Part shown: piece by piece, positions 34,276-42,457 of the stretch | How positions within the stretch are numbered: the stretch's first letter is position 1 | Layout: each line of letters begins with the position of its first letter | NCBI RefSeq assembly: GCF_020442045.1 | Contig: NZ_JAGRLA010000024.1 | Coordinates: 1-42,457 of the forward strand | Direction: 5' to 3' | DNA from: Bauldia sp. | Lineage (GTDB): Bacteria; Pseudomonadota; Alphaproteobacteria; Rhizobiales; Kaistiaceae | Length of the DNA stretch: 42,457 nucleotides | Notes under the pieces: model-generated | Database searches by the model: none | Told to the model about the DNA's origin: nothing | What the model saw: only the letters and a program-made list of their open reading frames with translations | Made by a program: the position numbers and the translations under genes

Positions 34276-35474
34276 GACGGCGTCTTGCCGGGATGATGCC
34301 GCTGGGTAGCGAGGCGCGCCCACAGGCTTTTCGCGGTGGCGCGGGCCGCAATCTCGGTCCTGAACGCCGCGAGGCCTGTCCGGTAGAGCGCGCCGCCGCC
34401 GACCGGCCCGATCACCAGCGCCCCGACCTCCATCCTGTCCTGCCAGATCTGGTTGATCATCGCGTTGTTCGGGGCGGCGCAGGAGTCGATGCGCGCGATC
34501 GCCGGGTCGGCCAGAAGGCTGTCGGCGGCTTCGAGCATCACCTGGACGCCCGGCGAGAAGCGCGCGAAGTGCTCGTCATAGGCCGTCTTCCAGGCATAGG
34601 CGGTGGAGCCCGCCACGAAGCAGACGACGATCGCGACGGGATGATCCCCGAGACGGATCGAGACGATCCGGGTCGTCCCGCGTTCCGACCGGTTGAAGAC
34701 GATCTCGCGCGAGAAGGCGGCGGTGGCGGCCTGCGCGGCAAGGGCGGTGCCTTCCTCGCCCTTCCATCCGGCCGCCTCGAGAATCAGGAATTCCTCGAAG
34801 CGGGCGCGAACGTGGTCGGGTTCGAGCGCCGTCTCTACCGTCAGTCCGCCGATCTCGGCGAGGCGGCGCATCTGTCTGGCGAGTTCCTTCCGCCGCCGTG
34901 CCGGCAGGGTGGCCCGGACATCGGCGCCGGCCGGTGTCTGGTCGAGCACCGCTCGCGGCTGCTCGCCGATGATCGTCCACGGCCGGCCCGCCCGTTCGGC
35001 CGCCTCGCAAAGGGCGGCGGCGGTGTCGGAGCGGGTCGCCAGGTCCGGGATCACAAGGCTTCCGCTGCCCAGCCGGCGGATCAGGCCGTCGGCGGCGGCG
35101 GCGAGCGCCTGTCCGTCGATCAGGGGAGTTCCGAGCGGAGCATAGTCATGTACCCAGACCCACAGGGCGGGCGAGATCTTGCCGAGACGCTCGTGATGGA
35201 CGGGCGCGAGCGCGATCAGCCGGCCGCGCCCGTCGCTGACGGTTGCCAGAGCGATTGCCGGGTCGAGATGGTCGATTGCCGGCAGGAGGATGCCGGGATG
35301 GAAGAAGACGTTGGCGTCCGCGCTCCGGCCCGCCAGGTCGCGCCACGCGGCGATCCGCGCGGTGGCACTGGCGGGACCGGCCGATGCCGTGGCGTCTTCC
35401 GGTCCCGGGCGGTGGCGGCGATGCTGTGCCGGCCCGGCGGTCAGGGTCGCTGAAGAGAATCCGGTGTCGCTCAT
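34272..35474 (-). CDS. GNAT-fold acyltransferase (BioF2/CelD-like)
   Basis: A 400-residue protein with the FemAB/BioF2-like GNAT architecture: an N-terminal WRDLAGRSADANVFFHPGIL block, RRRKELARQMRRLAEIGGLTVE, and EFLILEAAGWKGEEGTALA followed by a second GNAT half with IVVCFVAGSTAYAWKTAYDEHFARFSPGVQVMLE. These are typical of proteins annotated as CelD-type acetyltransferases in exopolysaccharide or glycolipid clusters. The ATG at 35474 directly abuts the flippase stop. Confidence 0.85.
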   Translation of the reverse strand: MSDTGFSSATLTAGPAQHRRHRPGPEDATASAGPASATARIAAWRDLAGRSADANVFFHPGILLPAIDHLDPAIALATVSDGRGRLIALAPVHHERLGKISPALWVWVHDYAPLGTPLIDGQALAAAADGLIRRLGSGSLVIPDLATRSDTAAALCEAAERAGRPWTIIGEQPRAVLDQTPAGADVRATLPARRRKELARQMRRLAEIGGLTVETALEPDHVRARFEEFLILEAAGWKGEEGTALAAQAATAAFSREIVFNRSERGTTRIVSIRLGDHPVAIVVCFVAGSTAYAWKTAYDEHFARFSPGVQVMLEAADSLLADPAIARIDSCAAPNNAMINQIWQDRMEVGALVIGPVGGGALYRTGLAAFRTEIAARATAKSLWARLATQRHHPGKTPS

Positions 35475-36914
35475 CTATGCGGCCTCCCTCTCAGGATCGA
35501 CCGGCCGGAAGGCAAAAAGGACGAAGGAGCGGATACCGAACCGCCTCCTTGCTGCTGCATAAAGGGCCAGTGATTCGACGATCAATGCCGCCGACGTCGC
35601 CAGGGCGGCGCCCGGCAGGCCGAGGACCGGGATCAGGGTGAAGTTGAGCACGACATTGATGACGAAGGTCCCGGTGTAGATCGCCGCGCAGAGCCGTTGC
35701 TGGCCCGCCATGGTGAGCAGGCTCTCGGCGGGGCCGATCGAGGCCCTGACAAGGATGCCGGCGGACAGGATGAAGAGCAGCGGATAGCCGCTTCCGAAGG
35801 TCGGCCCGAAAAGCAGCAGGAGTTGCCGGCCGACGACGAGGATGAAGGCGACAAGGGCCAGCGAAGGCCAGAACGTCCAGTGCAGGGTGTCGCGAACGAA
35901 GGATCTCAGCCGGAGATCGTCGCCGTTGGCATAGTATTTCGAGAAACGCTGTGCGCCGCCGGCGCGAACCGCGAAATAGACGAAATGGACCAGGGCCAGC
36001 GTCTTCGCGGCGGCGAAATAGATCGCGACCATGTCGGGCTGCATGAAATAGCCGACGACGAGGATGTCGACGTTGGTCAGAAGGTTGAAGAAGCCTTCGA
36101 CGATGAAGATCGGCAGGGCGACGCCGATCCACAGCATCGGCCGATAGCGCCGGGGTCCCGGCGGCACGGTCTGGCGCAGACGCCGCTCCAGCAGGATCAG
36201 CTGGCCGACCGAGGTGAGATAGGTTGCGACGATGACCGCCCCCATCGCGGTGGTCGCATCGGGCTTCCAGCCAAGCCCGATCGCCGATGCCATGGTCGCC
36301 AGGATGATGACCGGCCGGACGATGAAGGTCGGCCACAGGCTGAGGTCGGCCCAGCTGAAGGCGCGTGACACACCGTCCTGAACCTCGCCAAGGGCAAGCA
36401 TCGGCAAGGTCACCGCGCCGAGATAGAGCGGGATCAGGTAATAGCTGGAAAGCAGGTCGCCGAAGACCCGGAGGCCGAGAATGCCAAGGAGCGCGATGGT
36501 GGTGGCGGCGACGAAGCCGTAAAGCCGGCTGCCCACCAGGACGCCGCGCAGGAGGTCGGATTCGCCGCGCTCGACATATTCGGGGACGAAACGGACGATC
36601 GCGGTCTGGAAGCCGAGGCAGGCCAGCCCGCCGAGGATGACGGCGCCGACCCAGACGACGACGAAGACGCCGTATTCGAAATCGCCCATCCAGCGCGCAA
36701 GCAGGACCTGGCTGACATAGGCGATGCCGGCGCTGACGATGCGGACGACGAAGGCGATGATCGCGATACGCTGCGAGACCGAGCGATCGTCGATACCATA
36801 AAGGATCGAATCCAGCCGATCGCCGAGAGGCACCAGCCGGCGGCCGATCCGGCCGCCAAAGGCCCTTTCGACGGCGCCGGCAAACGAAACGCGCACCTGA
36901 GAGGTCTCCGCCAA
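35475..36914 (-). CDS. Wzx-like polysaccharide/lipid flippase (oligosaccharide flippase family)
   Basis: A 479-residue protein of 12-14 membrane helices with the family's typical start (IAFVVRIVSAGIAYVSQVLLARWMGDFEYGVFV) and a mid-chain charged loop. It should move a lipid-linked glycan or glycolipid across the inner membrane (MATE/MOP superfamily). The start codon is TTG at 36914; GTG at 36893 with GGAGA upstream is a fair alternative. It heads an operon with the GNAT acyltransferase and the cupin oxygenase. No glycosyltransferase is in the window. Confidence 0.88.
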   Translation of the reverse strand: MAETSQVRVSFAGAVERAFGGRIGRRLVPLGDRLDSILYGIDDRSVSQRIAIIAFVVRIVSAGIAYVSQVLLARWMGDFEYGVFVVVWVGAVILGGLACLGFQTAIVRFVPEYVERGESDLLRGVLVGSRLYGFVAATTIALLGILGLRVFGDLLSSYYLIPLYLGAVTLPMLALGEVQDGVSRAFSWADLSLWPTFIVRPVIILATMASAIGLGWKPDATTAMGAVIVATYLTSVGQLILLERRLRQTVPPGPRRYRPMLWIGVALPIFIVEGFFNLLTNVDILVVGYFMQPDMVAIYFAAAKTLALVHFVYFAVRAGGAQRFSKYYANGDDLRLRSFVRDTLHWTFWPSLALVAFILVVGRQLLLLFGPTFGSGYPLLFILSAGILVRASIGPAESLLTMAGQQRLCAAIYTGTFVINVVLNFTLIPVLGLPGAALATSAALIVESLALYAAARRRFGIRSFVLFAFRPVDPEREAA

Positions 36915-36938
36915 TATTGCCGCAGCCGCCAGAATACC

Positions 36939-36964
36939 GGTTCGAGTTTTATAAAAACTGAACC
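36939..36964. promoter_or_regulatory. Imperfect 11-bp palindrome in the flippase/TusA divergent region
   Basis: GGTTC-g-AGTTTT and AAAACT-GAACC are complementary apart from one bulged base, centred on an ATA. It sits 25 bp upstream of the flippase start in a locally AT-rich region. An operator for the flippase operon or a stem-loop is possible; there is no direct evidence for either. Confidence 0.4.
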
Positions 36965-37182
36965 GATTGGCTCGCGAAGAGCATTATGCGGCGGTTTGGT
37001 TGTTTACAAATCAAGAATATCCCGGCCTCGTGTCAGGGTTAACCGCGGGTGAATATTATGCATGGCGTTCGGATGACGATCCTGCCGTGGCTCCCCGCCA
37101 AAAGCCCCGTCGCGGCGACCACTCGACCGGTATTCCCAACGCCCGCGCCGAAGCCTAGGATCGCGCACACCGCGAGCATGCA

Positions 37183-37428
37183 ATGACGACCCAGCCGGAC
37201 TGGCCGCACGATCTCCATCTCGACCTGCGCGGACTGGCCTGTCCGCTGCCGGTGCTGAAGACGAGGAAGGCCCTGGCGGGGCTGGCCCGCGGCAATCGCG
37301 TCATGGTCGAGGCGACCGACCCGCTGGCGGCGATCGACATACCCAATTACGTGCGGGAATCGGGGCATCGGCTGGTCGCCGCGGAAACCGGCGGCGACAT
37401 CTATCGATGCCTGATCGAGCGGCTCTGA
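37183..37428 (+). CDS. TusA-family sulfurtransferase
   Basis: An 81-residue sulfur-carrier protein with LDLRGLACPLPVLKTRKAL, the C20-P-L-P motif whose cysteine holds persulfide sulfur, and DPLAAIDIPNYVRESGH. It matches the TusA/SirA fold in full. The gene stands alone and converges on the carboxypeptidase with a 4-bp gap. It might act in tRNA thiolation or sulfur trafficking; the partner is not in the window. Confidence 0.93.
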   Translation: MTTQPDWPHDLHLDLRGLACPLPVLKTRKALAGLARGNRVMVEATDPLAAIDIPNYVRESGHRLVAAETGGDIYRCLIERL

Positions 37429-37432
37429 GGCG

Positions 37433-38584
37433 CTACTGGAGGATCAGCTCCGCGCCGGCGGGATAGGGCGGGCGCGGGCGCGGCAGGGGCAGGTTCACCG
37501 TCGAGGGGACGCCGCCGCCGGTTGCGCCGCCACCGGATGGCTTGACGGGGTCGGCCTTGCCGGTGAAGACCGGCACCGGCTCCATCAGCACAAATCGCGG
37601 GCCAAGCGCGGAATTGCCGGCGAGTTTCTGCGGTGCGCGTTTGGTTTCGCAGATCTCCTTGCGGAGATTGACCGGGCCGCCCGGCGCCGGGCGGGTCTGG
37701 AAGGACGAGAGCTTCTGGCCGAAGGCGCCGCCGAAAAGCCCGGAAAAGCCGCGATCGAGGAGGCGGGCGGCGGTCTCGGCACGGGCGTCCGAGGAGGTCT
37801 CGCCGAGCACGACAACCAGCAGCGTGCGGCCGTTGCGCGTCGCGGTGGCCGCGATATTGAAGCCGGAGGCGCAGATGAAGCCGGTCTTGAGGCCGTTGCT
37901 GCCCCGGTAGTGCTCGAGCAGGGTGTTGTAGGACTTGAGCACCTTGCGGCCGGCCCGGATCGCCGGAATCCTGAAATATTCGCGATACTGGGGATAATCC
38001 ATCCACAGGGCGCGGGCGAGCACCGCGAGATCGCGGGCGGTGGTTACCTGCCCGGTCGCCGGCAGGCCGTTGGGATTGGCGAAATGGGTGCCGTTCATGC
38101 CGAGGCGGGCGGCTTCCGCATTCATCATCGCGACGAACCTGGCCTCGCTGCCGCCCAGCGTCTCGGCGATCGCCATTGCGATGTCGTTTGCCGAGCGGAC
38201 GATCATCATCTTCAAGGCGTTGTCGACGTTGATGACCGTGCCGACCTTGTAGCCCATCTTCGAGGGCGGTTCGGCCAGAGCTTTCTTCGAAACCACGACG
38301 GCGGAGGAGAAGGTCAGCTGGCCGCTCTGGAGCGCCTTGAAGGTCAGGTAGGCGGTCATCATCTTGGTCAGCGAAGCCGGCGCCCAGAGCTTGTTGGCGT
38401 TGTCGCTGTTGATCACCACGCCTCTTCCGACATCCACGACGATATACGCCGGGTCCTGGGCGGCGCGCGCCGCCCAGCCGGTCAAGGAAACAAACAGAAA
38501 GGCGATCAGAAGCGTCGGTTTCAACGTCCAGCCCCAGACACGATGCGCGGTCGCGACGCCCCCGACCGCTTGCCACTCCTTCAT
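37433..38584 (-). CDS. D-alanyl-D-alanine carboxypeptidase, DacA type (peptidase S11)
   Basis: A 383-residue exported serine peptidase that trims peptidoglycan. Active-site motifs S71-L-T-K74, S131-A-N133 and K233-T-G235 are complete. The N-terminus holds a hydrophobic export segment (about 22-38). After the catalytic domain, residues beyond about 300 carry no PBP5-type C-terminal beta domain but a proline- and glycine-rich tail. The start ATG at 38584 lacks a clear ribosome binding site; TTG 38524 (LKPTLL) is an alternative. It is divergent from ureD. Confidence 0.9.
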   Translation of the reverse strand: MKEWQAVGGVATAHRVWGWTLKPTLLIAFLFVSLTGWAARAAQDPAYIVVDVGRGVVINSDNANKLWAPASLTKMMTAYLTFKALQSGQLTFSSAVVVSKKALAEPPSKMGYKVGTVINVDNALKMMIVRSANDIAMAIAETLGGSEARFVAMMNAEAARLGMNGTHFANPNGLPATGQVTTARDLAVLARALWMDYPQYREYFRIPAIRAGRKVLKSYNTLLEHYRGSNGLKTGFICASGFNIAATATRNGRTLLVVVLGETSSDARAETAARLLDRGFSGLFGGAFGQKLSSFQTRPAPGGPVNLRKEICETKRAPQKLAGNSALGPRFVLMEPVPVFTGKADPVKPSGGGATGGGVPSTVNLPLPRPRPPYPAGAELILQ

Positions 38585-38591
38585 ATCGGCT

Positions 38592-38607
38592 TGGCGAGAA
38601 TTTGGCA
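38592..38607 (+). promoter_or_regulatory. Possible sigma-54 (-24/-12) promoter facing the urease genes
   Basis: TGGCGAGAATTTGGCA fits the -24/-12 form TGGCACG-N4-TTGCA at the key GG and GC pairs, which are 10 bp apart. It is 162 bp upstream of ureD and 8 bp from the start of the divergent dacA-type gene. Urease genes are often under NtrC/sigma-54 nitrogen control, so the site is credible, but single-site matches occur by chance. Confidence 0.35.
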
Positions 38608-38768
38608 AAGCATCCGCGCCACGGAATCGCCTTGCCGGGCCATCGGCGGCGTTGCCTTCCAAGAAGGCATCTGCGCAAATTTCGGGCGATCGGCCTTCGC
38701 TTCCGGCGAGGGGTTCTTGCCGGCCGGCGCATGGCGTCAGGTTTGCATGGGCGGGCCGGATCGAGAGA

Positions 38769-39644
38769 ATGCCCGTATCGATGATTGCCGCGTCGTTCGC
38801 CATTGCCGGAGAAGAGCCCTCGGGGATATCCGCAAGGTCCCGGCTGCAGCGGGTGCGCGGCGAGGCGCGCGTCACGATTCGCCGGGAGGGCGCCCATAAC
38901 CGCCTCGACGTGTTGCGCCAGTCCGGCTCGGCGAAGGTCCGGCTGCCGCGCATCGCCGCGACCGCGCCGCTCGAAGCGATCCTGCTCAATACCGCCGGCG
39001 GGGTGACCGGCGGCGATTGCCTCTCCTTCGCGGTTTCGGTCGGCGAGTCGGCGGCCGCGATCGTCTCGTCGCAGGCGGCGGAGCGGGCCTATCGCTCGCC
39101 GGGCGATTTCGCGCGGATCGAAACGCGGCTCGATGTCGGGCCGAAGGGCCGGCTCGACTGGATTCCCCAGGAGACCATCCTCTTCGAGCGGAGCGCGCTG
39201 CACCGTCGCCTCGAGGCGGATGTCGCCGGCAGCGCGACGCTGCTGGTCGCCGAAGCCATTCTGCTCGGACGCGCCGCGATGGGCGAGACGCTCCACGACA
39301 TCGCATTCAGGGACGCATGGCGGATTCGGAGGGACGGCATCCCGGTCTTCGCCGATGGCATGCGGCTGGAAGGCGATGCGGTCGCGGTGATGGCCGGCGG
39401 CGCGACCGGTGGTTCCGCCGGTGCGCTTGCCACGGTGGTCGTGGTGACGCCGGACGCAGAGACGCTGGCCGGGCCGGCTCGCGAGGCGCTCGCGGGCGAT
39501 GCCTGGGAATCGGGAGTAAGTGCTTGGAACGGGATGCTTGTCGCTCGTATGCTTGCCGCGGGGGGACAGACCCTGCGCCTCGGACTGACAAGGCTGCTTG
39601 AGACGTTGCGCGGCACCGGCATGCCGCGGGTGTGGAATTGCTGA
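38769..39644 (+). CDS. ureD: Urease accessory protein UreD
   Basis: A 291-residue nickel-delivery chaperone that binds apo-urease. UreD marks are [48 protein letters not shown] (the most conserved segment), [11 protein letters not shown] and [11 protein letters not shown]. The start ATG at 38769 is preceded by GAGAG. It is 10 bp upstream of ureA, so it opens the urease operon; the other accessory genes ureE, ureF and ureG must lie to the right of the window. Confidence 0.93.
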   Translation: MPVSMIAASFAIAGEEPSGISARSRLQRVRGEARVTIRREGAHNRLDVLRQSGSAKVRLPRIAATAPLEAILLNTAGGVTGGDCLSFAVSVGESAAAIVSSQAAERAYRSPGDFARIETRLDVGPKGRLDWIPQETILFERSALHRRLEADVAGSATLLVAEAILLGRAAMGETLHDIAFRDAWRIRRDGIPVFADGMRLEGDAVAVMAGGATGGSAGALATVVVVTPDAETLAGPAREALAGDAWESGVSAWNGMLVARMLAAGGQTLRLGLTRLLETLRGTGMPRVWNC

Positions 39645-39654
39645 AGGGGGAAAG

Positions 39655-39957
39655 ATGAACCTGACGCCAAGAGAAAAGGACAAGCTGCTGATCGCCACGG
39701 CGGCCATGGTGGCCCGTCGCAGGCTGGAGCGGGGTGTCAAGCTCAACTACCCGGAGGCTGTCGCCCTGGTCAGCGATTTCGTCGTCGAGGGCGCGCGTGA
39801 CGGGCGTCTGGTCGCCGACCTGATGGAAGCCGGCGCGACCGTCGTCGGACGCGATCAGGTCATGCCCGGTGTCGCCGAGATGATCCACGACGTCCAGGTC
39901 GAGGCGACATTCCCCGACGGGACCAAGCTGGTCACCGTCCACAATCCCATTCGATAG
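39655..39957 (+). CDS. ureA: Urease gamma subunit UreA
   Basis: A 100-residue protein with the invariant [13 protein letters not shown] start, [37 protein letters not shown] and [19 protein letters not shown], full-length and canonical. ATG at 39655 has GGGGGAAAG upstream; the in-frame reading from 39598 is not supported. Structural gamma subunit of the urease trimer of heterotrimers. Confidence 0.97.
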   Translation: MNLTPREKDKLLIATAAMVARRRLERGVKLNYPEAVALVSDFVVEGARDGRLVADLMEAGATVVGRDQVMPGVAEMIHDVQVEATFPDGTKLVTVHNPIR

Positions 39958-39986
39958 ACTTCCAGGATTTCCGAGAGGACACTTTC

Positions 39987-40583
39987 ATGCTGAAACGACT
40001 CGCCATCACCGCCGGCGCCCTGGCCATCGCCACCGTCCCGGCCTTCGCCCATCTCGATCCTGGGCATAACGGCTCGTTCCTGGCCGGCGCCTCCCATCCT
40101 CTCTTCGGCCTCGACCACATCGTGGTGATGGTGGCGGTCGGCCTCTGGGCGGCGACCATCGGCGGACGGGCGGTATGGGTCGTCCCGGCTTCCTTCGTCG
40201 GCGCGATGGCGGTCGGCTATCTGCTCGCTCTCGGTGGCGTCGCGCTTCCCTTCGTCGAGCCCGTCGTCCTTGCCTCGGTCGTTGCGCTCGGCCTGCTGAT
40301 CGCGGCCGCCGTCCGGGTGCCACCGGCGATAGGCGGCGTGCTGGTCGGGCTCTTCGCGGTTTTCCACGGCCACGCCCATGGCGGCGAGCTCGGCCTTGCC
40401 TCGGCCCTGCCCTTCGGCCTTGGCTTCGCGCTTTCCACCGCGCTGCTCCACTCCGCCGGCATAGGCCTCGGCCTGTTGCTCGGTTCCGGGGTCGGCCTGC
40501 GTGAAGGCGTCGGCAAGGTCGTCGCCCGGGTGCTCGGCGGCGTCGCCGCGGTGCTTGGCGTCGCGCTCGCCTTCGCTTCGTGA
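39987..40583 (+). CDS. HupE/UreJ-family nickel transporter
   Basis: A 198-residue inner-membrane protein with a cleaved-looking N-terminus ([16 protein letters not shown]) and the family motif [16 protein letters not shown], plus the histidine-rich FHGHAHG loop. It likely imports Ni2+ for urease. Its location between ureA and ureB is the rhizobial/alphaproteobacterial ureJ arrangement. The start has GAGAGGA upstream. Confidence 0.9.
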   Translation: MLKRLAITAGALAIATVPAFAHLDPGHNGSFLAGASHPLFGLDHIVVMVAVGLWAATIGGRAVWVVPASFVGAMAVGYLLALGGVALPFVEPVVLASVVALGLLIAAAVRVPPAIGGVLVGLFAVFHGHAHGGELGLASALPFGLGFALSTALLHSAGIGLGLLLGSGVGLREGVGKVVARVLGGVAAVLGVALAFAS

Positions 40584-40591
40584 GCGCGGCC

Positions 40592-40900
40592 ATGATCCCC
40601 GGCGAGATCATCCCCGCAGACGGCGAGATCGAGCTGAATGCCGGCCAGCCCACCGTCACCGTCGAGGTCGCCAATACCGGCGACCGTCCGGTGCAGGTGG
40701 GCTCCCACTACCATTTCTACGAGACCAATTCGGGCCTCTCCTTTGATCGCGAGAAGACCAAGGGCTGCCGCCTCGACATCCCGGCCGGGACCGCGATCCG
40801 CTTCGAACCGGGCCAGACCCGCAGCGTCACGCTGGTCCCCTATCTCGGCGAGCGCCTGGTCTTCGGCTTCAACCAGAAGGTCATGGGCGGCCTCGACTGA
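40592..40900 (+). CDS. ureB: Urease beta subunit UreB
   Basis: A 102-residue protein with canonical [18 protein letters not shown] start, [18 protein letters not shown] and AAGTAIRF-type segment ([15 protein letters not shown]). ATG at 40592 is used because it gives the family's normal N-terminus; a GTG at 40580 overlapping the hupE stop is possible. The stop overlaps the next start (TGATG). Confidence 0.95.
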   Translation: MIPGEIIPADGEIELNAGQPTVTVEVANTGDRPVQVGSHYHFYETNSGLSFDREKTKGCRLDIPAGTAIRFEPGQTRSVTLVPYLGERLVFGFNQKVMGGLD

Positions 40901-41310
40901 TGGCGCAGTCGCTCTTCCCCGACCGGCGCGTGCTGTGGATGGATCCGGCCGGTGTGCCGGGCTCCTTCGCCGATCCGGCCGACAAGAAGAGCCATTGCTG
41001 CGTCGAGATGCGGGACGCGCTGGTCAATTGCTGCGAGGAGCATGCCGATGATCCCTTCGCCTGCCCCGACATGCTCATCGCCTATAGCGACACCTTCTGC
41101 GAATACGGGCTGATCATCCATGACGGCGGGCCATCCTACCTCGTCATCTCCGCCTGTCCCTTCTGCGGGACGAAGCTGCCGGAAAGCGGCCGCGAGGAAT
41201 GGTTCGACCGGCTGGAGGCGATGGGTATCGACGATCCGGTGTCGGGCGAGATCCCCGAAGCCTACAGATCCGGCGCCTGGCGACGCCCGATTGACGAAAC
41301 AGGCACATAA
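40900..41310 (+). CDS. DUF6980-type cysteine-rich protein in the urease operon
   Basis: A 136-residue protein with paired cysteines (HCCVEMRDALVNCCEEHADDPFACP), EYGLIIHDGGPSYLVI, ACPFCGTKLP (CxxC zinc-ribbon) and WFDRLEAMGIDDP. The pattern fits the DUF6980 family. No function is established. It is inserted between ureB and ureC and shares one base with ureB, so co-translation is likely. A metal-related role (zinc or nickel handling) is inferred from the cysteines and the context. Confidence 0.8.
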   Translation: MAQSLFPDRRVLWMDPAGVPGSFADPADKKSHCCVEMRDALVNCCEEHADDPFACPDMLIAYSDTFCEYGLIIHDGGPSYLVISACPFCGTKLPESGREEWFDRLEAMGIDDPVSGEIPEAYRSGAWRRPIDETGT

Positions 41311-41328
41311 TCCAGAGGCGACAGCAAC

Positions 41329-42457
41329 ATGCCCTACAAGATTTCCCGCGCCGCCTATGCCGAGATGTTCGGCCCGACCGTCGGCGACAAGGTCCGCCTC
41401 GCCGATACCGAGCTGATCGTCGCGGTCGAGAAGGACTTCACCACCTATGGCGAGGAGGTGAAATTCGGCGGCGGCAAGGTCATCCGCGACGGCATGGGCC
41501 AGAGCCAGTTCGCCAATGCCGACGGCGCGGTCGACACGGTCATCACCAACGCGCTGATCGTCGACCACTGGGGGATCGTCAAGGCGGATATCGGCATCAA
41601 GGACGGCAAGATCGCCGGGATCGGCAAGGCCGGTAACCCGGATGTCCAGCCGGGAGTCGACATCATCGTCGGGCCGGGCACCGAGGCGATCGCCGGCGAG
41701 GGCAAGATCATCACCGCCGGTGGCCTCGACATGCATATCCACTTCATCAGCCCCCAGCAGATCGACGAGGCGCTGATGTCCGGGGTCACCACCATGCTCG
41801 GCGGCGGCACCGGCCCGGCGACCGGAACCAACGCCACCACCTGCACGCCGGGGCCGTTCCATATCGGCCGGATGGTCCAGGCAGCCGAAGGCTTCCCGAT
41901 GAACCTCGCCTTCGCCGGCAAGGGCAACGCCTCGTTGCCCGGCGCGCTGGAGGAGCAGGTCAAGGCCGGCGCCGCGGCGCTGAAGCTGCACGAGGACTGG
42001 GGGACGACGCCGGGCGCGATCGACTGCTGCCTGTCGGTCGCCGACGACTTCGACGTCCAGGTGATGATTCACACCGACACGCTGAACGAATCCGGCTTCG
42101 TCGAGAACACCATCGCGGCGTTCAAGGACCGCACCATCCACGCCTTCCATACCGAGGGCGCGGGCGGTGGCCATGCGCCGGACATCATCAAGGTCTGCGG
42201 CAAGGAGAATGTCCTGCCGTCCTCGACCAACCCGACCCGGCCCTACACGGCGAACACGATCGACGAGCATCTCGATATGCTCATGGTCTGCCATCATCTC
42301 GATCCGTCGATCGCCGAGGACATCCTTCACGACATCGGCGCCTTCTCGATCATCGCCTCCGACAGCCAGGCCATGGGCCGCGTCGGCGAGGTGTTGATCC
42401 GCACCTGGCAGACGGCGCACAAGATGAAGGTGCAGCGCGGCGCCCTGCCGGAGGAAA
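41329..42457 (+). CDS. ureC: Urease alpha subunit UreC (partial, cut by the window edge), with internal in-frame deletion
   Basis: 376 codons of the catalytic subunit are visible, ending at the right edge. Nickel and catalytic ligands seen: H136-x-H138 (GGLDMHIHF), carbamylation lysine K219 (ALKLHEDWG), H248, H274 ([12 protein letters not shown]), C321-H322 (VCHHLD) and D345 (SDSQAMGR). Between H322 and D345 there are only 23 residues, whereas the family has 40 (Klebsiella H320 to D360). The missing 17 are the part of the mobile flap normally reading AFAESRIRRETIAAED or close to it, which includes the catalytic arginine (R336 in Klebsiella). The break is in frame at about 42310-42324. A functional urease is therefore doubtful unless this is an assembly artefact. 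Confidence 0.95.
   Translation, partial: MPYKISRAAYAEMFGPTVGDKVRLADTELIVAVEKDFTTYGEEVKFGGGKVIRDGMGQSQFANADGAVDTVITNALIVDHWGIVKADIGIKDGKIAGIGKAGNPDVQPGVDIIVGPGTEAIAGEGKIITAGGLDMHIHFISPQQIDEALMSGVTTMLGGGTGPATGTNATTCTPGPFHIGRMVQAAEGFPMNLAFAGKGNASLPGALEEQVKAGAAALKLHEDWGTTPGAIDCCLSVADDFDVQVMIHTDTLNESGFVENTIAAFKDRTIHAFHTEGAGGGHAPDIIKVCGKENVLPSSTNPTRPYTANTIDEHLDMLMVCHHLDPSIAEDILHDIGAFSIIASDSQAMGRVGEVLIRTWQTAHKMKVQRGALPEE

Noticed and set aside
40840..42420. Long minus-strand frame opposite the urease genes
   Set aside because: It is the GC-skewed antisense of ureB, the DUF6980-type gene and ureC, with no domain and no ribosome binding site.
1..42457. CRISPR array, integrase, or transposase
   Set aside because: No spaced direct-repeat array and no recombinase or transposase motif was found in any frame.

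Overview
The window reads as chromosomal DNA from a high-GC alphaproteobacterium, most likely of the Rhizobiales/Hyphomicrobiales type. This is inferred from the strong GC-rich codon bias, the alphaproteobacterial forms of the MoxR/BatABD, YbbN, LonSB-Trm112 and urease genes, and the number of ABC uptake systems. No rRNA, CRISPR array or intact insertion sequence was seen. There is one tRNA (Gly-GCC).

Layout. 1-1040: the end of a ribose-type sugar ABC system. 1101-2561: a PBP4-type D-Ala-D-Ala carboxypeptidase. 2631-9797 (minus): a tightly overlapping operon PPK2 - MoxR - DUF58 - DUF4381 - BatA - BatB/TPR - BatD. 9927-11465 (minus): a periplasmic arylsulfatase. 11894-13096: an AT-rich gene, clearly foreign in composition, whose C-terminus carries the zinc-ligand pattern of MepA-type murein endopeptidases. 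13173-21371: a DeoR regulator divergent from a seven-gene catabolic module (SDR, carbohydrate ABC transporter, BtpA/SgcQ-like protein, FGGY kinase). 21372-22281: decayed DNA with a truncated GFA-family gene, then tRNA-Gly. 22282-24684: housekeeping genes (prolyl-tRNA editing, thioredoxin/YbbN, LonSB, Trm112). 24717-27363 (minus): a lipase-like secreted protein and a pair of membrane proteins. 27891-31026: a glycine betaine/proline-type ABC system. 31101-33373: a CAP-domain lipoprotein and an acyl-CoA synthetase. 33352-36914 (minus): a flippase - acyl/acetyltransferase - JmjC-like cupin operon. 37183-38584: TusA and a DacA-type carboxypeptidase. 38769 to the right edge: urease genes ureD, ureA, hupE/ureJ, ureB, a DUF6980-type gene and ureC, which is cut by the window edge.

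How the genes work together. The sugar module carries uptake, an oxidoreductase, a kinase and a repressor, enough to import, oxidise or reduce, and phosphorylate one unidentified sugar or polyol. The MoxR/Bat operon is a chaperone-like AAA+/vWA envelope-stress module, here translationally coupled to a polyphosphate kinase. The urease cluster looks complete at its 5' end, but UreC lacks 17 residues covering the active-site flap, including the catalytic arginine. This is the most consequential anomaly seen. The best candidate for an undescribed function is the AT-rich MepA-like protein at 11894-13096; the second is the BtpA-containing catabolic module.
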